64,000 bases of DNA, taken from Leptotrichia buccalis C-1013-b. Its GTDB lineage: Bacteria > Fusobacteriota > Fusobacteriia > Fusobacteriales > Leptotrichiaceae. Shown here piece by piece: positions 1-9,536 of this stretch. The DNA lies in contig NC_013192.1 in the NCBI RefSeq assembly GCF_000023905.1, forward strand, positions 372,001 through 436,000, read 5' to 3'. The notes beneath the pieces are model-generated. The model had not been told where the DNA came from, did not search any database, and saw nothing but the letters and a program-made list of their open reading frames with translations. A program made the position numbers and the translations under genes. How positions within the stretch are numbered: position 1 is the stretch's first letter; each line of letters starts with the position of its first letter.

Positions 1-1
1 G

Positions 2-913
2 GGATTAGGAGCAGAATATAAATTCTCAAATACTTCAGGAAAATTAAAAGAAAAAGTAAACGATAACAAAATAGCAAGAAGTGCTCCAGTTTACGCTTTA
101 GGTAAATTTAACTTGATTACTACAAATTCAGGAAATGATGCATTGTATGTATTAGGAAGAGCTGGATATAATTTTGCTCATGAATCAAAAGAATGGGATA
201 AAAATATCTCAGGTGGATTATATGTAGCAGCTGGGTTAGGAACTGAATTTGGACCAGTTTCAGTAGAAGCTATTTATGAAAGATCTAGCCTTAAGGAAAA
301 ATCAGCAGGACAAGGAACAAGAACTAGAGATCACGTTGATTCAGCAGGACTTAGATTAGGATATAGATTTGGGCAATTGAAAAACGATAGAGCACCAAAA
401 GTTATAACTCAAATAGTAAATGTACCAGTGCCAACACCAGTGCCAACACCAGTACCAGAACCAACACCAGTACCAGAACCAACACCAACACCAATACCTA
501 ATACAGCTGTGTTACCATTTAGCTGTTCAGCAAATGAAAGAAAATGTGTAATTAGAGGATTTAAAGTAGATGGTAGAATACCTAATGAACGTGAAGCAGG
601 AGATTTAAGAGCTATCGCAGGTGTAATTAACCAATTTGCTGACGGTGGATCAATTGATTTCGTTGGACATACAGATTCAACTGGATCAGATGCTTATAAC
701 CAAAAATTATCAGTAGCAAGAGCACAAAATGTTGCTAGATTGTTAAGAGAATACGGATTGAAGAACACAATTTCTTACGGAACAATTACTGGACAAGGAG
801 AAAGTAATCCAGCAGATACTAATGATACTACTGATGGAAGATACAATAACAGAAGAGTTGAATTATTCTTCCAAAATGTTGACTTTAGTAATGTAAGATT
901 TATTAATCAGTAA
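2..913 (+). CDS. OmpA-family outer membrane protein, 5' end outside window
   Basis: The frame is open from base 2, so the start and signal peptide lie upstream of the window. The visible protein begins with beta-barrel-like sequence rich in alternating Gly and aromatic residues. A Pro/Thr/Val/Glu linker of repeated VPTP/VPEP units follows (bases about 424-500), then a C-terminal OmpA domain (about 510-900) with the peptidoglycan-binding signature GHTDSTGSDAYNQKLS and a following Arg-Ala. The family anchors the outer membrane to peptidoglycan through this periplasmic domain. A strong terminator follows directly, so this is the last gene of its transcript. Confidence 0.9.
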   Translation, partial: GLGAEYKFSNTSGKLKEKVNDNKIARSAPVYALGKFNLITTNSGNDALYVLGRAGYNFAHESKEWDKNISGGLYVAAGLGTEFGPVSVEAIYERSSLKEKSAGQGTRTRDHVDSAGLRLGYRFGQLKNDRAPKVITQIVNVPVPTPVPTPVPEPTPVPEPTPTPIPNTAVLPFSCSANERKCVIRGFKVDGRIPNEREAGDLRAIAGVINQFADGGSIDFVGHTDSTGSDAYNQKLSVARAQNVARLLREYGLKNTISYGTITGQGESNPADTNDTTDGRYNNRRVELFFQNVDFSNVRFINQ

Positions 914-956
914 TCTAAAGGTTAATAATTTTAAAATAAAATTTTAATATTTAATT

Positions 957-988
957 AGAGAATCATTTGATAATGGTTCTCTTTTTTA
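957..988 (+). terminator. Rho-independent terminator after the OmpA gene
   Basis: An AGAGAA(T)CATT arm pairs with AATG(G)TTCTCT around a TGAT loop and is followed at once by six T. It lies 45 bases after the stop of the OmpA-family gene. Confidence 0.85.
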
Positions 989-1064
989 TAAAAAAAGGAT
1001 ATAAACATTGATTTTTAATCTAATAAATGCTATTATTTAGATAGATTTATTTTGAGGTGATATT

Positions 1065-1502
1065 ATGGATTTGTCGAAAATTAAATTAGCTGTAATTATT
1101 CAATGTGAAATCGCAAAAAGACGTTGCAGCGGTTATCATTGCAGCCAGTGATTTTATGAGAGAAGTGGCGGATTTTCTGAATATCCGATAGATCAGGATA
1201 TGAGAGTTCTTATGTTTCAATGTGGAGGATGTAATGGAAAAGGAGTAAATTCTCTTTTAATGAATGTAAATAAATGTATAAAAAAGGAAGGTAAGATTAT
1301 ACCTGAAGAAGTGGCTATCCACTTTGCTTCCTGTATTACACTTGATAATCATCATTCTTCCAGATGTATGTTTTTAAATTATATGAAACAACAAGTTTCT
1401 AAAACTTCTTTTAAGAATTCACTTATTATGGAAGATACCTGGCATTCGAAAACTGCAACTAAAAGGCGGGCGGAAGGAATTTATAAGACAAATAAAAAAT
1501 AA
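1065..1502 (+). pseudogene. CGGC-domain protein with in-frame TGA at codon 29
   Basis: A GAGGTGA ribosome site precedes ATG 1065. The frame reads through MDLSKIKLAVIIQCE and CSGYHCSQ, meets TGA at 1149-1151, and continues in the same frame as FYERSGGFSEYP, FQCGGCNGKG and a Cys-rich C-terminus to 1502. Homology to the CGGC domain (putative metal-binding, PF08821-like) lies on both sides of the stop, so the gene is one unit broken by a nonsense codon or by UGA read as an amino acid. An alternative ATG at 1200 would give only the C-terminal 100 residues. The function of the family is not established. Confidence 0.7.
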
Positions 1503-1522
1503 AAACATCAGGAGAAGAAATT

Positions 1523-1816
1523 ATGAAGGAAATAATTGTGGAAATAAAGAATGAACAAGGACTTCATGCAAGACCAGCAGCTCTCATTGCTAATATTGCC
1601 AAAAAATATAATGTAAAACTGGAAATAGAAAAAATTGGGGAAAATGAAGTTATTGATGGAAAAAATGTAATGGGTATAATGATACTAGGTGCAGCTAAGG
1701 GAGAGAAATTAAAACTTAAAGCAGTTTCAGAAAATGAAAATAGTATTGAAGAAGAAAACAGATTACTAGAAGAATTAAGGCAGTTAATTGAAATTGATAA
1801 GTTTTTTGAAAAATAA
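1523..1816 (+). CDS. HPr-family phosphocarrier protein
   Basis: The 97-residue protein has the HPr signature GLHARPAA near the N-terminus, with the histidine that accepts phosphate from enzyme I at about residue 15. HPr relays phosphate from PEP to sugar-specific enzyme II proteins in the cytoplasm. A CAGGAGAAG site precedes the ATG, and the gene starts 20 bases after the CGGC reading frame, so the two are probably cotranscribed. The regulatory Ser46 region is less canonical (NVMGIMILGAAKGE), so it may be a paralogue and not the main ptsH product. Confidence 0.85.
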   Translation: MKEIIVEIKNEQGLHARPAALIANIAKKYNVKLEIEKIGENEVIDGKNVMGIMILGAAKGEKLKLKAVSENENSIEEENRLLEELRQLIEIDKFFEK

Positions 1817-2174
1817 TTATGAAAAGTTATTTTATAAATTGAAATTAAAATTGTCGGGAAATTATATTGTAGTAAGATAACGATACAATATTAAAATGTT
1901 AATAAACAGAGCAAAAAACAATCCTTTGAGTTTAATAGGTCATTTGTTTGTTGAAAACAAATAGTTTTCTAAAAATACTTATTTTGGCTTATAAGGATAA
2001 GTGAGAAATAGTTCATGTCGTTAAGTATACTAATGGAATTTTTATAATGTATTCAAACTTTTTTAGAATCAAAATTTTTAAAATTTGATTTTTAAATAGT
2101 TTTATTATAGATAAAAATTAAATATAGAAGAAGGGAGAAGGACTGAACCAAAAGGGACAGTTCTAGAGTGCAAA
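1817..2174. other. Intergenic gap before the S1 gene
   Basis: This is 358 bases of AT-rich DNA. An inverted repeat at about 1937-1962 (ATTTGTTT, short loop, AAAACAAAT) could end the HPr transcript. Just before the S1 start is a purine-rich stretch (GAAGAAGGGAGAAGGACTG) with a short ACTG/CAGT inverted pair, which might be an S1 leader element, but the evidence is weak. No gene is seen. Confidence 0.4.
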
Positions 2175-3977
2175 ATGGACGAAAGAGAATTTGAAGTATT
2201 ATTGGAAGATTATTTACCAGAGGAAAAAAAATCTGGAGATGTAGTTGAAGGAGTGATTACACGAAAAGAATTGGATTATGGATTTCTGGATTTAAATGCT
2301 AAAAAAGAAGGAAGAATTTATGCTCATGAAGTACAGGACTTTGAAATTGGAGATAAAATCGAAGTAAAAGTTTTAAGGGAAGATGATGACAATATTATCG
2401 TTTCAAAATTTATGTTGGATAAGGCAAAAGAATTGGCATCATTTAATGTGGATGATATTGTAACAGGAGAAATTTCTAGAAAAATTAAAGGTGGATATAC
2501 AGTAAAAATTGGGAAAAATGAAGCGTTCTTGCCATTTTCACTTGCAAGATTTGAAAAGGATAAGGATTACACGGGACAAAAATTTAAATTTTTAATAAGA
2601 GAAAAAAATAAAAGTAATATTACAATTTCAAGAAGTGATTTAATTAAACTTGAAGAAGAAAAATATTTTGAAAGTGTGAATATTGGAGATATTGTTACTG
2701 GGAAAGTTAAAGAAGTGTTTGATTTTGGAATTATTTTGGATTTGGGAGCGGCAAGTGGATTTATCCATATTTCAGAAGTTTCTTGGGAGCAAGTTGATAA
2801 TTTGACTGAAAAATATAAAAAAGGTGATGAAATCAGTGCTAAAATTATTGAAAAAGATGCTGAAAAAAACAGATTGAAATTGAGTATAAAACAATTATCA
2901 GAAGATCCTTGGATAAATTTTGCAGAAAATCATAATGTAGGTGATGTAGTTGAAGCGGTTGTAAAAGATGTTCTTGATTTTGGAATTGTTGCAACGGTTG
3001 ATGGAAATTCAGGATTTGTACATATTTCAGAATTAGCTTGGCATAATGGGGCAAAAGAGCTGAAAAATTACAAGGAAGGCGATAAATTTTCAGCAAAAAT
3101 TATTCAAATTGAAAACGAAAAGAAAAATGTTAAATTAAGTGTAAAACAATTGTCAGAAAATCCTTGGAATACAGTAAAGGAAAAATATCACATTGGAGAC
3201 ATTATTGAAAAACCGATAACAGAAGTATTTGATTTTGGATTATTGATTTCGTTGGAAAAAGACATTGACGGACTTTTACACGTTTCTGACTTGTCATACA
3301 AAAGAGAATCAAACTTGACATCAAAATATAAAGCTGGAGACCTGATTAAATTCAAAATAGTTGACTTTAATGATGAAAAAAACAGAATTACTTTAAGTGC
3401 AAAGGCACTGCTTGATGACAGATGGGAAGTTCTTGAGGAAACTTACGACTTTGACAATACGTTTACTGGAAAAGTTATGAATGTTCAGGATTATGGTATT
3501 TTTGTGGAATTGGAAAAAGGGATAGAAGTATTTATCCATAGAAATGAATTTTCTTGGGACAAAAGAGAACATAAGAAATACAAAGTTGGCGATGAAGTAG
3601 AATTTAAAGTAATTATAGTTGATAAATTGGATAAAAAGTTGTCAGGAAGTATTAAACAGCTAGAAAAATCACCTTGGAAAGAGGCAACTGAGCAATGTAA
3701 GAAAGGAAATGTTATAAATACTGAAATTGTGGAAATTCAGGAAAATTTTGTGTTGGTAAAATTGACAGACAGATTTAATGGTATTGTGCCAAAACGTGAA
3801 TTATCAGAAGAATTTTTAAAGGACATTTCTGAAAAATTTTCTATTGGAGATAAAGTTCAAGCAGTAATTACAGATATTAATGAAAAAAGAAAATCTATTG
3901 CATTGTCAGTGAAAAAAGTGAAAGAACAGGAAGAAAAAAAAGAGTTAGATGAACTTATGAAAGTTTATGGAGTATAA
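2175..3977 (+). CDS. rpsA: 30S ribosomal protein S1
   Basis: The 600-residue protein consists almost wholly of S1 RNA-binding domains. Seven can be counted, starting near residues 20, 92, 170, 255, 340, 425 and 510. The middle ones carry the typical pattern GDIVTGKVKEVFDFGIILDL followed by GFIHISEVSW. S1 brings mRNAs to the small ribosomal subunit. Length and domain count fit full-length bacterial S1 and not the four-domain Firmicute homologue. The ribosome site before the ATG is not obvious (AAAGGGACAG lies 14 bases upstream), which may point to autoregulation. No upstream in-frame start exists. Confidence 0.93.
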   Translation: MDEREFEVLLEDYLPEEKKSGDVVEGVITRKELDYGFLDLNAKKEGRIYAHEVQDFEIGDKIEVKVLREDDDNIIVSKFMLDKAKELASFNVDDIVTGEISRKIKGGYTVKIGKNEAFLPFSLARFEKDKDYTGQKFKFLIREKNKSNITISRSDLIKLEEEKYFESVNIGDIVTGKVKEVFDFGIILDLGAASGFIHISEVSWEQVDNLTEKYKKGDEISAKIIEKDAEKNRLKLSIKQLSEDPWINFAENHNVGDVVEAVVKDVLDFGIVATVDGNSGFVHISELAWHNGAKELKNYKEGDKFSAKIIQIENEKKNVKLSVKQLSENPWNTVKEKYHIGDIIEKPITEVFDFGLLISLEKDIDGLLHVSDLSYKRESNLTSKYKAGDLIKFKIVDFNDEKNRITLSAKALLDDRWEVLEETYDFDNTFTGKVMNVQDYGIFVELEKGIEVFIHRNEFSWDKREHKKYKVGDEVEFKVIIVDKLDKKLSGSIKQLEKSPWKEATEQCKKGNVINTEIVEIQENFVLVKLTDRFNGIVPKRELSEEFLKDISEKFSIGDKVQAVITDINEKRKSIALSVKKVKEQEEKKELDELMKVYGV

Positions 3978-4106
3978 TTTCAAAAATTCAAGCATATACT
4001 AAATATATAGTTAAGTTTAAAAAATAAATTTTACATAATGAAAAAAAAGTGTTAAAATGTAATAGTAAATATTAGAATGCTGAAATTATATGGAGGTAAA
4101 ATTAAA

Positions 4107-5045
4107 ATGGCAAAAACAGAATTTATGAAATTTGCATATTTCGATAAAGAAATTGTAGAATTTGAAAAAGCGACAGTTAGTATTGCGACACACAGTTTAC
4201 AATATGGGACAACTTGTTTTGGTGGAATCAGAGGATATTATAGAAATGGAAAAGTAGCGATTTTTAGACTGAAAGATCACTACACTAGACTTATGAGTGC
4301 ATCAAAAATGTTAGGATTTGAATATTTTATTACTTGGGACGAATTTAAGGATATCGTTACTGAATTAGTTAAGAAAAATGATATAAAGGAAGATTTCTAT
4401 ATGCGTCCGTTCGTATTCTGTAAAGAGCCTAGATTGTCACCTAAAAAAGCTGGACTAGACTTTGACTTGGCAATTTATATGCTGCCACTTGCAGATTATG
4501 TAAGCTCAGAAGGCGGACTAAACTTAATGAGTTCAACTTACAGAAAATACAACGATTCAGCAATTCCTACAAAAGCGAAAGCAGGAGGGTCATATATTAA
4601 CTCATTTCTTGCAACAAGTGACGCTCAAAGAAATGGTTACGATGATGCATTGATGTTTGATGATGCTGGAAATGTTGTGGAAGTATCAGTTGCAAATATA
4701 ATTCTAGTTTATAGAGGGCAAATAATAATTCCTGATACTGGAAATGCGGCTCTTGAAGGAATCACAGTAAGATCGGCCTTAGAATTGCTTGAATACAATG
4801 GTTACAAAATAAACCGTGGGAAAATTGACAGATCAATGGTATTTACAGCTGATGAACTGTTAGTAACTGGAACAGCAATGAAAATTACTTATGCTGAATC
4901 ATTGGACAGACGTCCTATTGGACAGTTGGACTTTAATGCAAAACCTGAAGCTGGTAAATTTCATAAATTACTAAAATCAGAATATGAAAAAGTAATTAAT
5001 GGAGAACATGAATTGTCTTCTGAATGGTTATTTGTTGTAGAATAG
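4107..5045 (+). CDS. ilvE: Branched-chain amino acid aminotransferase (PLP fold type IV)
   Basis: The 312-residue protein transfers amino groups between glutamate and the 2-oxo acids of Leu, Ile and Val using PLP. The PLP lysine is expected at Lys158 in TKAKAGGSYINS. The C-terminal GNAALEGITVRSALELLE segment matches the phosphate-binding region of class IV aminotransferases. I take ATG 4107, which follows TGGAGG at the right distance. The frame is open to 4077 but those ten codons overlap the ribosome site. It stands alone, with a terminator just after it. Confidence 0.92.
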   Translation: MAKTEFMKFAYFDKEIVEFEKATVSIATHSLQYGTTCFGGIRGYYRNGKVAIFRLKDHYTRLMSASKMLGFEYFITWDEFKDIVTELVKKNDIKEDFYMRPFVFCKEPRLSPKKAGLDFDLAIYMLPLADYVSSEGGLNLMSSTYRKYNDSAIPTKAKAGGSYINSFLATSDAQRNGYDDALMFDDAGNVVEVSVANIILVYRGQIIIPDTGNAALEGITVRSALELLEYNGYKINRGKIDRSMVFTADELLVTGTAMKITYAESLDRRPIGQLDFNAKPEAGKFHKLLKSEYEKVINGEHELSSEWLFVVE

Positions 5046-5090
5046 TTATATTTAATTTCAACAACAGTTTATTGATAGATTTGAATAATT

Positions 5091-5130
5091 AAGGAATTAT
5101 TTTCAATTTAATGGGAGTAGTTCCTTTTTT
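5091..5130 (+). terminator. Rho-independent terminator after ilvE
   Basis: AAGGAATTA pairs with TAGTTCCTT (one G-T pair) around an 18-base loop, followed by T6. It is 45 bases after the ilvE stop. Confidence 0.8.
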
Positions 5131-5237
5131 AATGGGATTTAGTATTAGAATTTTTTGATAAAAAAATTGCAAAAAAAAACACGATTTTAAACTTTTAAAT
5201 ATTTTTTAGTTATAAAATCATGCTTATTTCAATTGTT

Positions 5238-5885
5238 TTATTTAAGGATTTCTACTAAATCTCTCAACATAAATGGAATAAATACTTCACCATTAGCAAA
5301 ATCTGTTCCTTCACCTTTATTGTAAATCAAGACTACAGCATCATTTTCCATATAAAAACTTTGATTTTTAGAAATAGCGGTAAATTTGTCAACAGGAAGT
5401 AATCCAAATTGTCTAAATCTATCGTTAACAGCTGTTGATAGTGGGGTATTAAAATCATCTGTAAATAAATCTTTTAATCTTAATGTGCTTCCATCTTTTA
5501 AATTAAATGTAATTCCATCATAAAGTTTTGTCTTTTGACCAGTTTTTGTATTTTTTTCTTCAATTGTGAACAGGACACTTAAGAATAAACTGTTATCAGC
5601 TTTAATTTCAGAAGTAATAACATAAAATCTATCCTTAGTTGACTTATAGTCTAAAATAAATTTTTCCATATTCTTGTTCATGTTTTTAACAATATTGGCA
5701 TTTTTACTACTTATAAACATTGGATAAGAAATTCTCGAACTTCCTAGAGCTTTTATTCTGTGTGAAGACTTTACAATGCTTGTTGCTGCTGATGGAACGA
5801 ACCCTTGAAATGTGAATGCCTCTCCTGCCGCAAATGACAAATTAAATAAAATTAATGTCATCAAAAATAATGTGAACTTTCTCAT
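5238..5885 (-). CDS. Secreted DUF3298-type protein
   Basis: The 215-residue protein starts with a signal peptide (MRKFTLFLMTLILFNLSFA, cleavage after AAGEA or nearby). The body matches the DUF3298/RsiV-like pattern: an N-terminal strand region, then ITFNLKDGSTLRLKDLF and a final VFIPFMLRDLVEIL. DUF3298 domains occur in anti-sigma RsiV proteins and in exported proteins, but no transmembrane anti-sigma part is present here. I chose the ATG preceded by GAGGTG; an apparent GTG four codons upstream is part of that ribosome site. Function unknown; it acts outside the cytoplasm. Confidence 0.7.
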   Translation of the reverse strand: MRKFTLFLMTLILFNLSFAAGEAFTFQGFVPSAATSIVKSSHRIKALGSSRISYPMFISSKNANIVKNMNKNMEKFILDYKSTKDRFYVITSEIKADNSLFLSVLFTIEEKNTKTGQKTKLYDGITFNLKDGSTLRLKDLFTDDFNTPLSTAVNDRFRQFGLLPVDKFTAISKNQSFYMENDAVVLIYNKGEGTDFANGEVFIPFMLRDLVEILK

Positions 5886-6386
5886 TTTTATAATCACCTC
5901 AAAATTTTTAAAATTATATAATAACTAAAAAACTAGCTTTTGTTAAATAATCCAAATTTTTAAGTTATTTTAGTATATTATATACTAAATTTGATAAATA
6001 ATCAAATGTTTTTCTATTCTTGAGCAAGTAAATTTTTTTGAATTTTATTTTTTAAAGTAATATAGACTTTTTAAAATAGAACTTAAGTTAAAAAAGTAGC
6101 TTTAATTTTATCAATGTCTAGTTTAAAAATCGTAAAACAAATTTAAATTATTCTTTTTTGATTTTCTAATAAAAACTTTGAATATCAAAATAATTTTTAA
6201 TATAGAAGTTTTTTTTGAAAAATGATACAATAATTGTAAATACAAGTGTATAAACAAATGTTTGATAAATATATATTTTAGCAAGAAATTTAACAAAATC
6301 TAGCAAGAAGTCTCTTGCTTCTAAAAGCAGGAGTAGTTCACTAAGTACCCCATAAGTTTATAAATAAAGAGAGGAATGATGGAAAA
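5886..6386. other. Intergenic region upstream of the sulfur locus
   Basis: This is 500 bases of very AT-rich DNA between divergent genes. TAGCAAGAA occurs twice, near 6279 and 6301, and the second copy forms a perfect hairpin (AGCAAGA, AGTC, TCTTGCT at 6302-6319). These lie in the likely leader of the sulfite reductase gene and may be a regulator site. No T-box or SAM-riboswitch core was seen. Confidence 0.4.
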
Positions 6387-8096
6387 ATGAAACTGGATAA
6401 TTTTAAGAGAATTGAAGATTATGAGGCTGAGAGAGAGAAAAAAGAGCTGGAGTTTATTATAAATTTGACAAGGGAAGCTTTGACTGATCCTGAAAAGGAG
6501 AAGGAGTGGAATGCAGTTAGGACTTCATTTGCACTTTATACAGAAGGAAGAAAAAAAGGGACGTATATGATAAGACCTCGTTTTTTTGAAAGTAAAATTG
6601 ACATTGAGGACTTTGAGTATTTGCTGGATGTTGTGCAGAAATATTGTGATAAAAGGCTTCATCTTACGACAAGGCAAGATTTTCAGCTGCATGGAATAGA
6701 AAAGGAAAATTTGCCAGAATTATTAGAAGCCATTTCAAAAAGAGGATTTTTTACGAAAGCAACTTGCGGAGATTCGACAAGAGCGGTAATTACTCCTGAA
6801 ACAACTGGATTTGAAGAAGAAGTTTTTGACGTTTCGCCTCATGCAAAAATTGTGACAGATTATATTTTAAATGGACGTGAATTTATGCATTTGCCAAGAA
6901 AATATAAAATTGCTTTTTCAAATAAGGAAGAAAATTCGCTTTATGCAAAAATAAATGACATCGGATTTCAAGCAGTAATTCAAGATGGAAAAAAGGGATT
7001 TCGAGTGTATGTTGGCGGGGGAATTGGACCAATTTCAACTAATGCCATTATTTTAAGAGAATTTATCGAGGAAGATGAATTTCTGTATTATATTCATGCA
7101 ATAAGAAATGTATTTAATGATCATGGAAACCGTAAAATTCGTGCAAGAGCAAGGCTTCGTTATGTTTTGCTAAATTTGGGAGAAGAAAAATTTTTAGAAC
7201 TGTGTAACGAATACATTTCTAATTTTTATGTTGAAAAAGGGGATAGCCTTAGAGTTTATACGAGAAAATTGTTAGATGAGAGAGAAATTTTAGATAAAGA
7301 AAAAGAGCTGGAAAAAATAGAAGTATTTTCTAATGGAGAAAATACAGACGAAAGCATTAAAGATGATGAATTTATAAAAAGTGAAAGAAATATTGTGGCA
7401 GGAAAGCACAAAGGAGAATATGGGTATTATTTAAGACCTGCAAGAGGAAATATTTACAAGGAAGATGGAGAAAAATTGATTAAGTTTGTAAAAAGCCTTG
7501 ATTATAAAGTTGAATTGAAACTTACAAGTTTTCAAAGTATTCTGGTTCGAGGATTGAAAAAAGAAGATTTATTAAAATTAAGAGAAATTATGGAAGAATA
7601 TTATGGCGAAAACGAATTTTTTAATTCATACTCGTGTATTGGGAGTACAACTTGTAATGTTGGAATTTTAGATACTCCGCCGATACTGGACTATATTTTT
7701 AAATATTTTGAAAATGATGAAAAAAGAGAGCTTACAAATTATTTGCCACAAATAAAGATTGCTGGATGTCCAAATTCCTGTGCAACACCGCAGATAGCAA
7801 AACTTGGATTTAGCGGAAGACGTAAGAAAGACGGAGAATATTTTGCAATTTTTGCAAGGGGAGAATTTACAGGTAAAACTGTCAAGTTGAATGAAATCGT
7901 GGGAGAAATAAAGGCAAGTAAAATTCCATATTTCCTTGAGGACATTGCAAATATTATAAAAGAGGAAAACATTGAATTTGAGGAGTTTGTACATGAGGAA
8001 AGGTTTATTGAGCTGATAGAGAAATACAAGGAATTTGAACTTGAAGTGGTTGATTTCAATGATTTCCGTAAAGCTGATATGGAAAGGGCGTGGTAG
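6387..8096 (+). CDS. Ferredoxin-type assimilatory sulfite reductase (siroheme, 4Fe-4S)
   Basis: The 569-residue protein has the two-half nitrite/sulfite reductase fold. The siroheme/4Fe-4S cysteines are visible as CIGSTTC (Cys417, Cys423) and GCPNSC (Cys461, Cys465). The N-terminal half carries LHLTTRQDFQLHG. The enzyme takes sulfite to sulfide with six electrons. Sequence alone does not fully separate sulfite from nitrite reductase, but the sulfate-activation genes downstream make sulfite the likely substrate. A GAGGAATGATGG ribosome site precedes the ATG, and the next gene starts 5 bases after its stop. Confidence 0.88.
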   Translation: MKLDNFKRIEDYEAEREKKELEFIINLTREALTDPEKEKEWNAVRTSFALYTEGRKKGTYMIRPRFFESKIDIEDFEYLLDVVQKYCDKRLHLTTRQDFQLHGIEKENLPELLEAISKRGFFTKATCGDSTRAVITPETTGFEEEVFDVSPHAKIVTDYILNGREFMHLPRKYKIAFSNKEENSLYAKINDIGFQAVIQDGKKGFRVYVGGGIGPISTNAIILREFIEEDEFLYYIHAIRNVFNDHGNRKIRARARLRYVLLNLGEEKFLELCNEYISNFYVEKGDSLRVYTRKLLDEREILDKEKELEKIEVFSNGENTDESIKDDEFIKSERNIVAGKHKGEYGYYLRPARGNIYKEDGEKLIKFVKSLDYKVELKLTSFQSILVRGLKKEDLLKLREIMEEYYGENEFFNSYSCIGSTTCNVGILDTPPILDYIFKYFENDEKRELTNYLPQIKIAGCPNSCATPQIAKLGFSGRRKKDGEYFAIFARGEFTGKTVKLNEIVGEIKASKIPYFLEDIANIIKEENIEFEEFVHEERFIELIEKYKEFELEVVDFNDFRKADMERAW

Positions 8097-8100
8097 ATGA

Positions 8101-9165
8101 ATGTATGTGGAACTAAAAAATATTAACAAAATGTACAACAGCTACAAAGCGTCAGACAATATAAATTTAGGCATTAGAAAAGGAAAGCTGGTGGCTTTGC
8201 TAGGACCAAGCGGAAGTGGAAAATCCACAATTTTACGGATGATTGCAGGGCTTGAAACACCAGATTCAGGAGAAATTATTATTGACGGAAAAGTTGTAAA
8301 TGATGTTTCTCCAAGTAAAAGGGGAATTGGCTTTGTTTTTCAGAATTATGCGTTATTTCGGTACATGACAGTGTTTGACAATATTGCATTTGGATTAAAG
8401 ATTGCAAAAGTGAAAAAGTCCATTATAAAGGAACGTGTGGAAAAACTGATGGAGCTTGTGAATATAAAAGGGCTTGGGAAACGGTATCCAAACCAGCTCT
8501 CAGGAGGACAGCGACAAAGAGTGGCATTTGCAAGGGCATTAGCTCCTCATCCTGAATTATTGTTGTTAGATGAGCCTTTTGCTGCAATTGATGCTAAAGT
8601 CAGACAAGAACTTAGGAACTGGCTACGTGAAACAATTGACAAAGTGGGAATTACGAGCATTTTTGTAACGCACGATCAGGAAGAGGCAATAGAAGTGGCG
8701 GATGAAATCATTGTAACAAATAAAGGAAGAATCGAACAAATTGGAAGTCCAAAAGAAATTTATTCCAATCCCAAAACAGCATTTGTAGCCAAATTTATGG
8801 GAAACCCAATAGAACTGGAAAATATAAACAGATTTAAAGGTTTTGAAAACTTGAAAAATGGACAAAAAGCAATAATCCGTCCAGAAAACGTAAGTATTAT
8901 AAAGGCAAATGAAAAATTTAGATATTCAGCTTCAACAGAGAACGGAATTGTTAAATATACATTATTTCGTGGAAAAGAAGTAGAAATTGGTGTACAAATA
9001 AACGGCACTTTAATAAAAGGAAATCGTAAAATTGAAGAAGATGCTGTATCTGTGGGAGAAGAAGTCAATATCTATATATATCGTGCCTATGCCTTTGGGA
9101 AAAATGAGGAAGTGGAAATTGTGGAAAATGAAAATACAAGAAATCAAAATGATGTCGTTATTTAA
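8101..9165 (+). CDS. cysA: Sulfate/thiosulfate ABC transporter ATP-binding protein
   Basis: The 354-residue ATPase has Walker A GPSGSGKST (residues 35-43), the Q-loop in VFQNYALF, the ABC signature LSGGQRQR, Walker B LLLLDEP and the switch His in FVTHDQEEA. The C-terminal 110 residues form a TOBE-like domain, as in CysA. It would power the CysT/CysW permease encoded 7 kb downstream in the same locus. It starts 5 bases after the sulfite reductase stop and so belongs to that transcript. Confidence 0.92.
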   Translation: MYVELKNINKMYNSYKASDNINLGIRKGKLVALLGPSGSGKSTILRMIAGLETPDSGEIIIDGKVVNDVSPSKRGIGFVFQNYALFRYMTVFDNIAFGLKIAKVKKSIIKERVEKLMELVNIKGLGKRYPNQLSGGQRQRVAFARALAPHPELLLLDEPFAAIDAKVRQELRNWLRETIDKVGITSIFVTHDQEEAIEVADEIIVTNKGRIEQIGSPKEIYSNPKTAFVAKFMGNPIELENINRFKGFENLKNGQKAIIRPENVSIIKANEKFRYSASTENGIVKYTLFRGKEVEIGVQINGTLIKGNRKIEEDAVSVGEEVNIYIYRAYAFGKNEEVEIVENENTRNQNDVVI

Positions 9166-9536
9166 AAAAACTAAAAAAAGATTTTTTATATAATATTTAA
9201 GTTAATTTGTCTTTGAACTTTTATAGAATATTTATTTGATTAATAATAATTTTTAATTAAAATAACAGTTTATGACTAAATTAAAAATGTCGTGATTTTT
9301 TGAAAATAAAAATTACTGTCTGAGCAAAGCGAGTTTAATTTTTGTTTTCAAAAAATGCTTAGACAAGCGGGGATTGTAAAGGGGATGGCGATTGATCCCC
9401 TTTACGTTTAGAAAAAAGAAAAAGTATAAAAATTATTAGGAAAGATATTTTTAATAACAATAATCTATAACAGTAAAATTATAAAAAAGTAAGTTTATAG
9501 AATAAGTTAAATAGATGTAGGTTGTGAGGTAATTTT
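9166..9536. other. Gap between cysA and aprA
   Basis: The gap is filled mostly by one copy of the structured repeat described separately (9277-9460). No gene is seen. The hairpins of that repeat could reduce read-through from cysA into aprA. The aprA ribosome site is GTGAGGTAA just before 9537. Confidence 0.5.
9277..9460 (+). repeat. Structured intergenic repeat, copy 1 (second copy at 17670)
   Basis: This 184-base unit has two stems. Stem I pairs 9295-9315 with 9336-9356 (21 bp, one wobble). Stem II pairs GTAAAGGGGA (9376-9385) with TCCCCTTTAC (9396-9405) around TGGCGATTGA. The same unit occurs at 17670-17864 with base changes that preserve pairing in both stems. Orientation is the same in both copies. 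There is no coding potential. Confidence 0.8.

Noticed and set aside
1149-1190. Bacterial SECIS element after the TGA in the CGGC gene
   Set aside because: The only hairpin is a four-pair AGAA/TTCT stem; too weak to support selenocysteine insertion.
2100-2175. Possible structured S1 autoregulatory leader (ACTG/CAGT pairing before rpsA)
   Set aside because: Only four pairs, no conservation to compare; kept as a remark in the gap entry.
6260-6386. T-box or SAM riboswitch upstream of the sulfite reductase gene
   Set aside because: No T-box core (AGGGTGGNACCGCG-like) or SAM-I pattern found; only a short AGCAAGA hairpin is visible.
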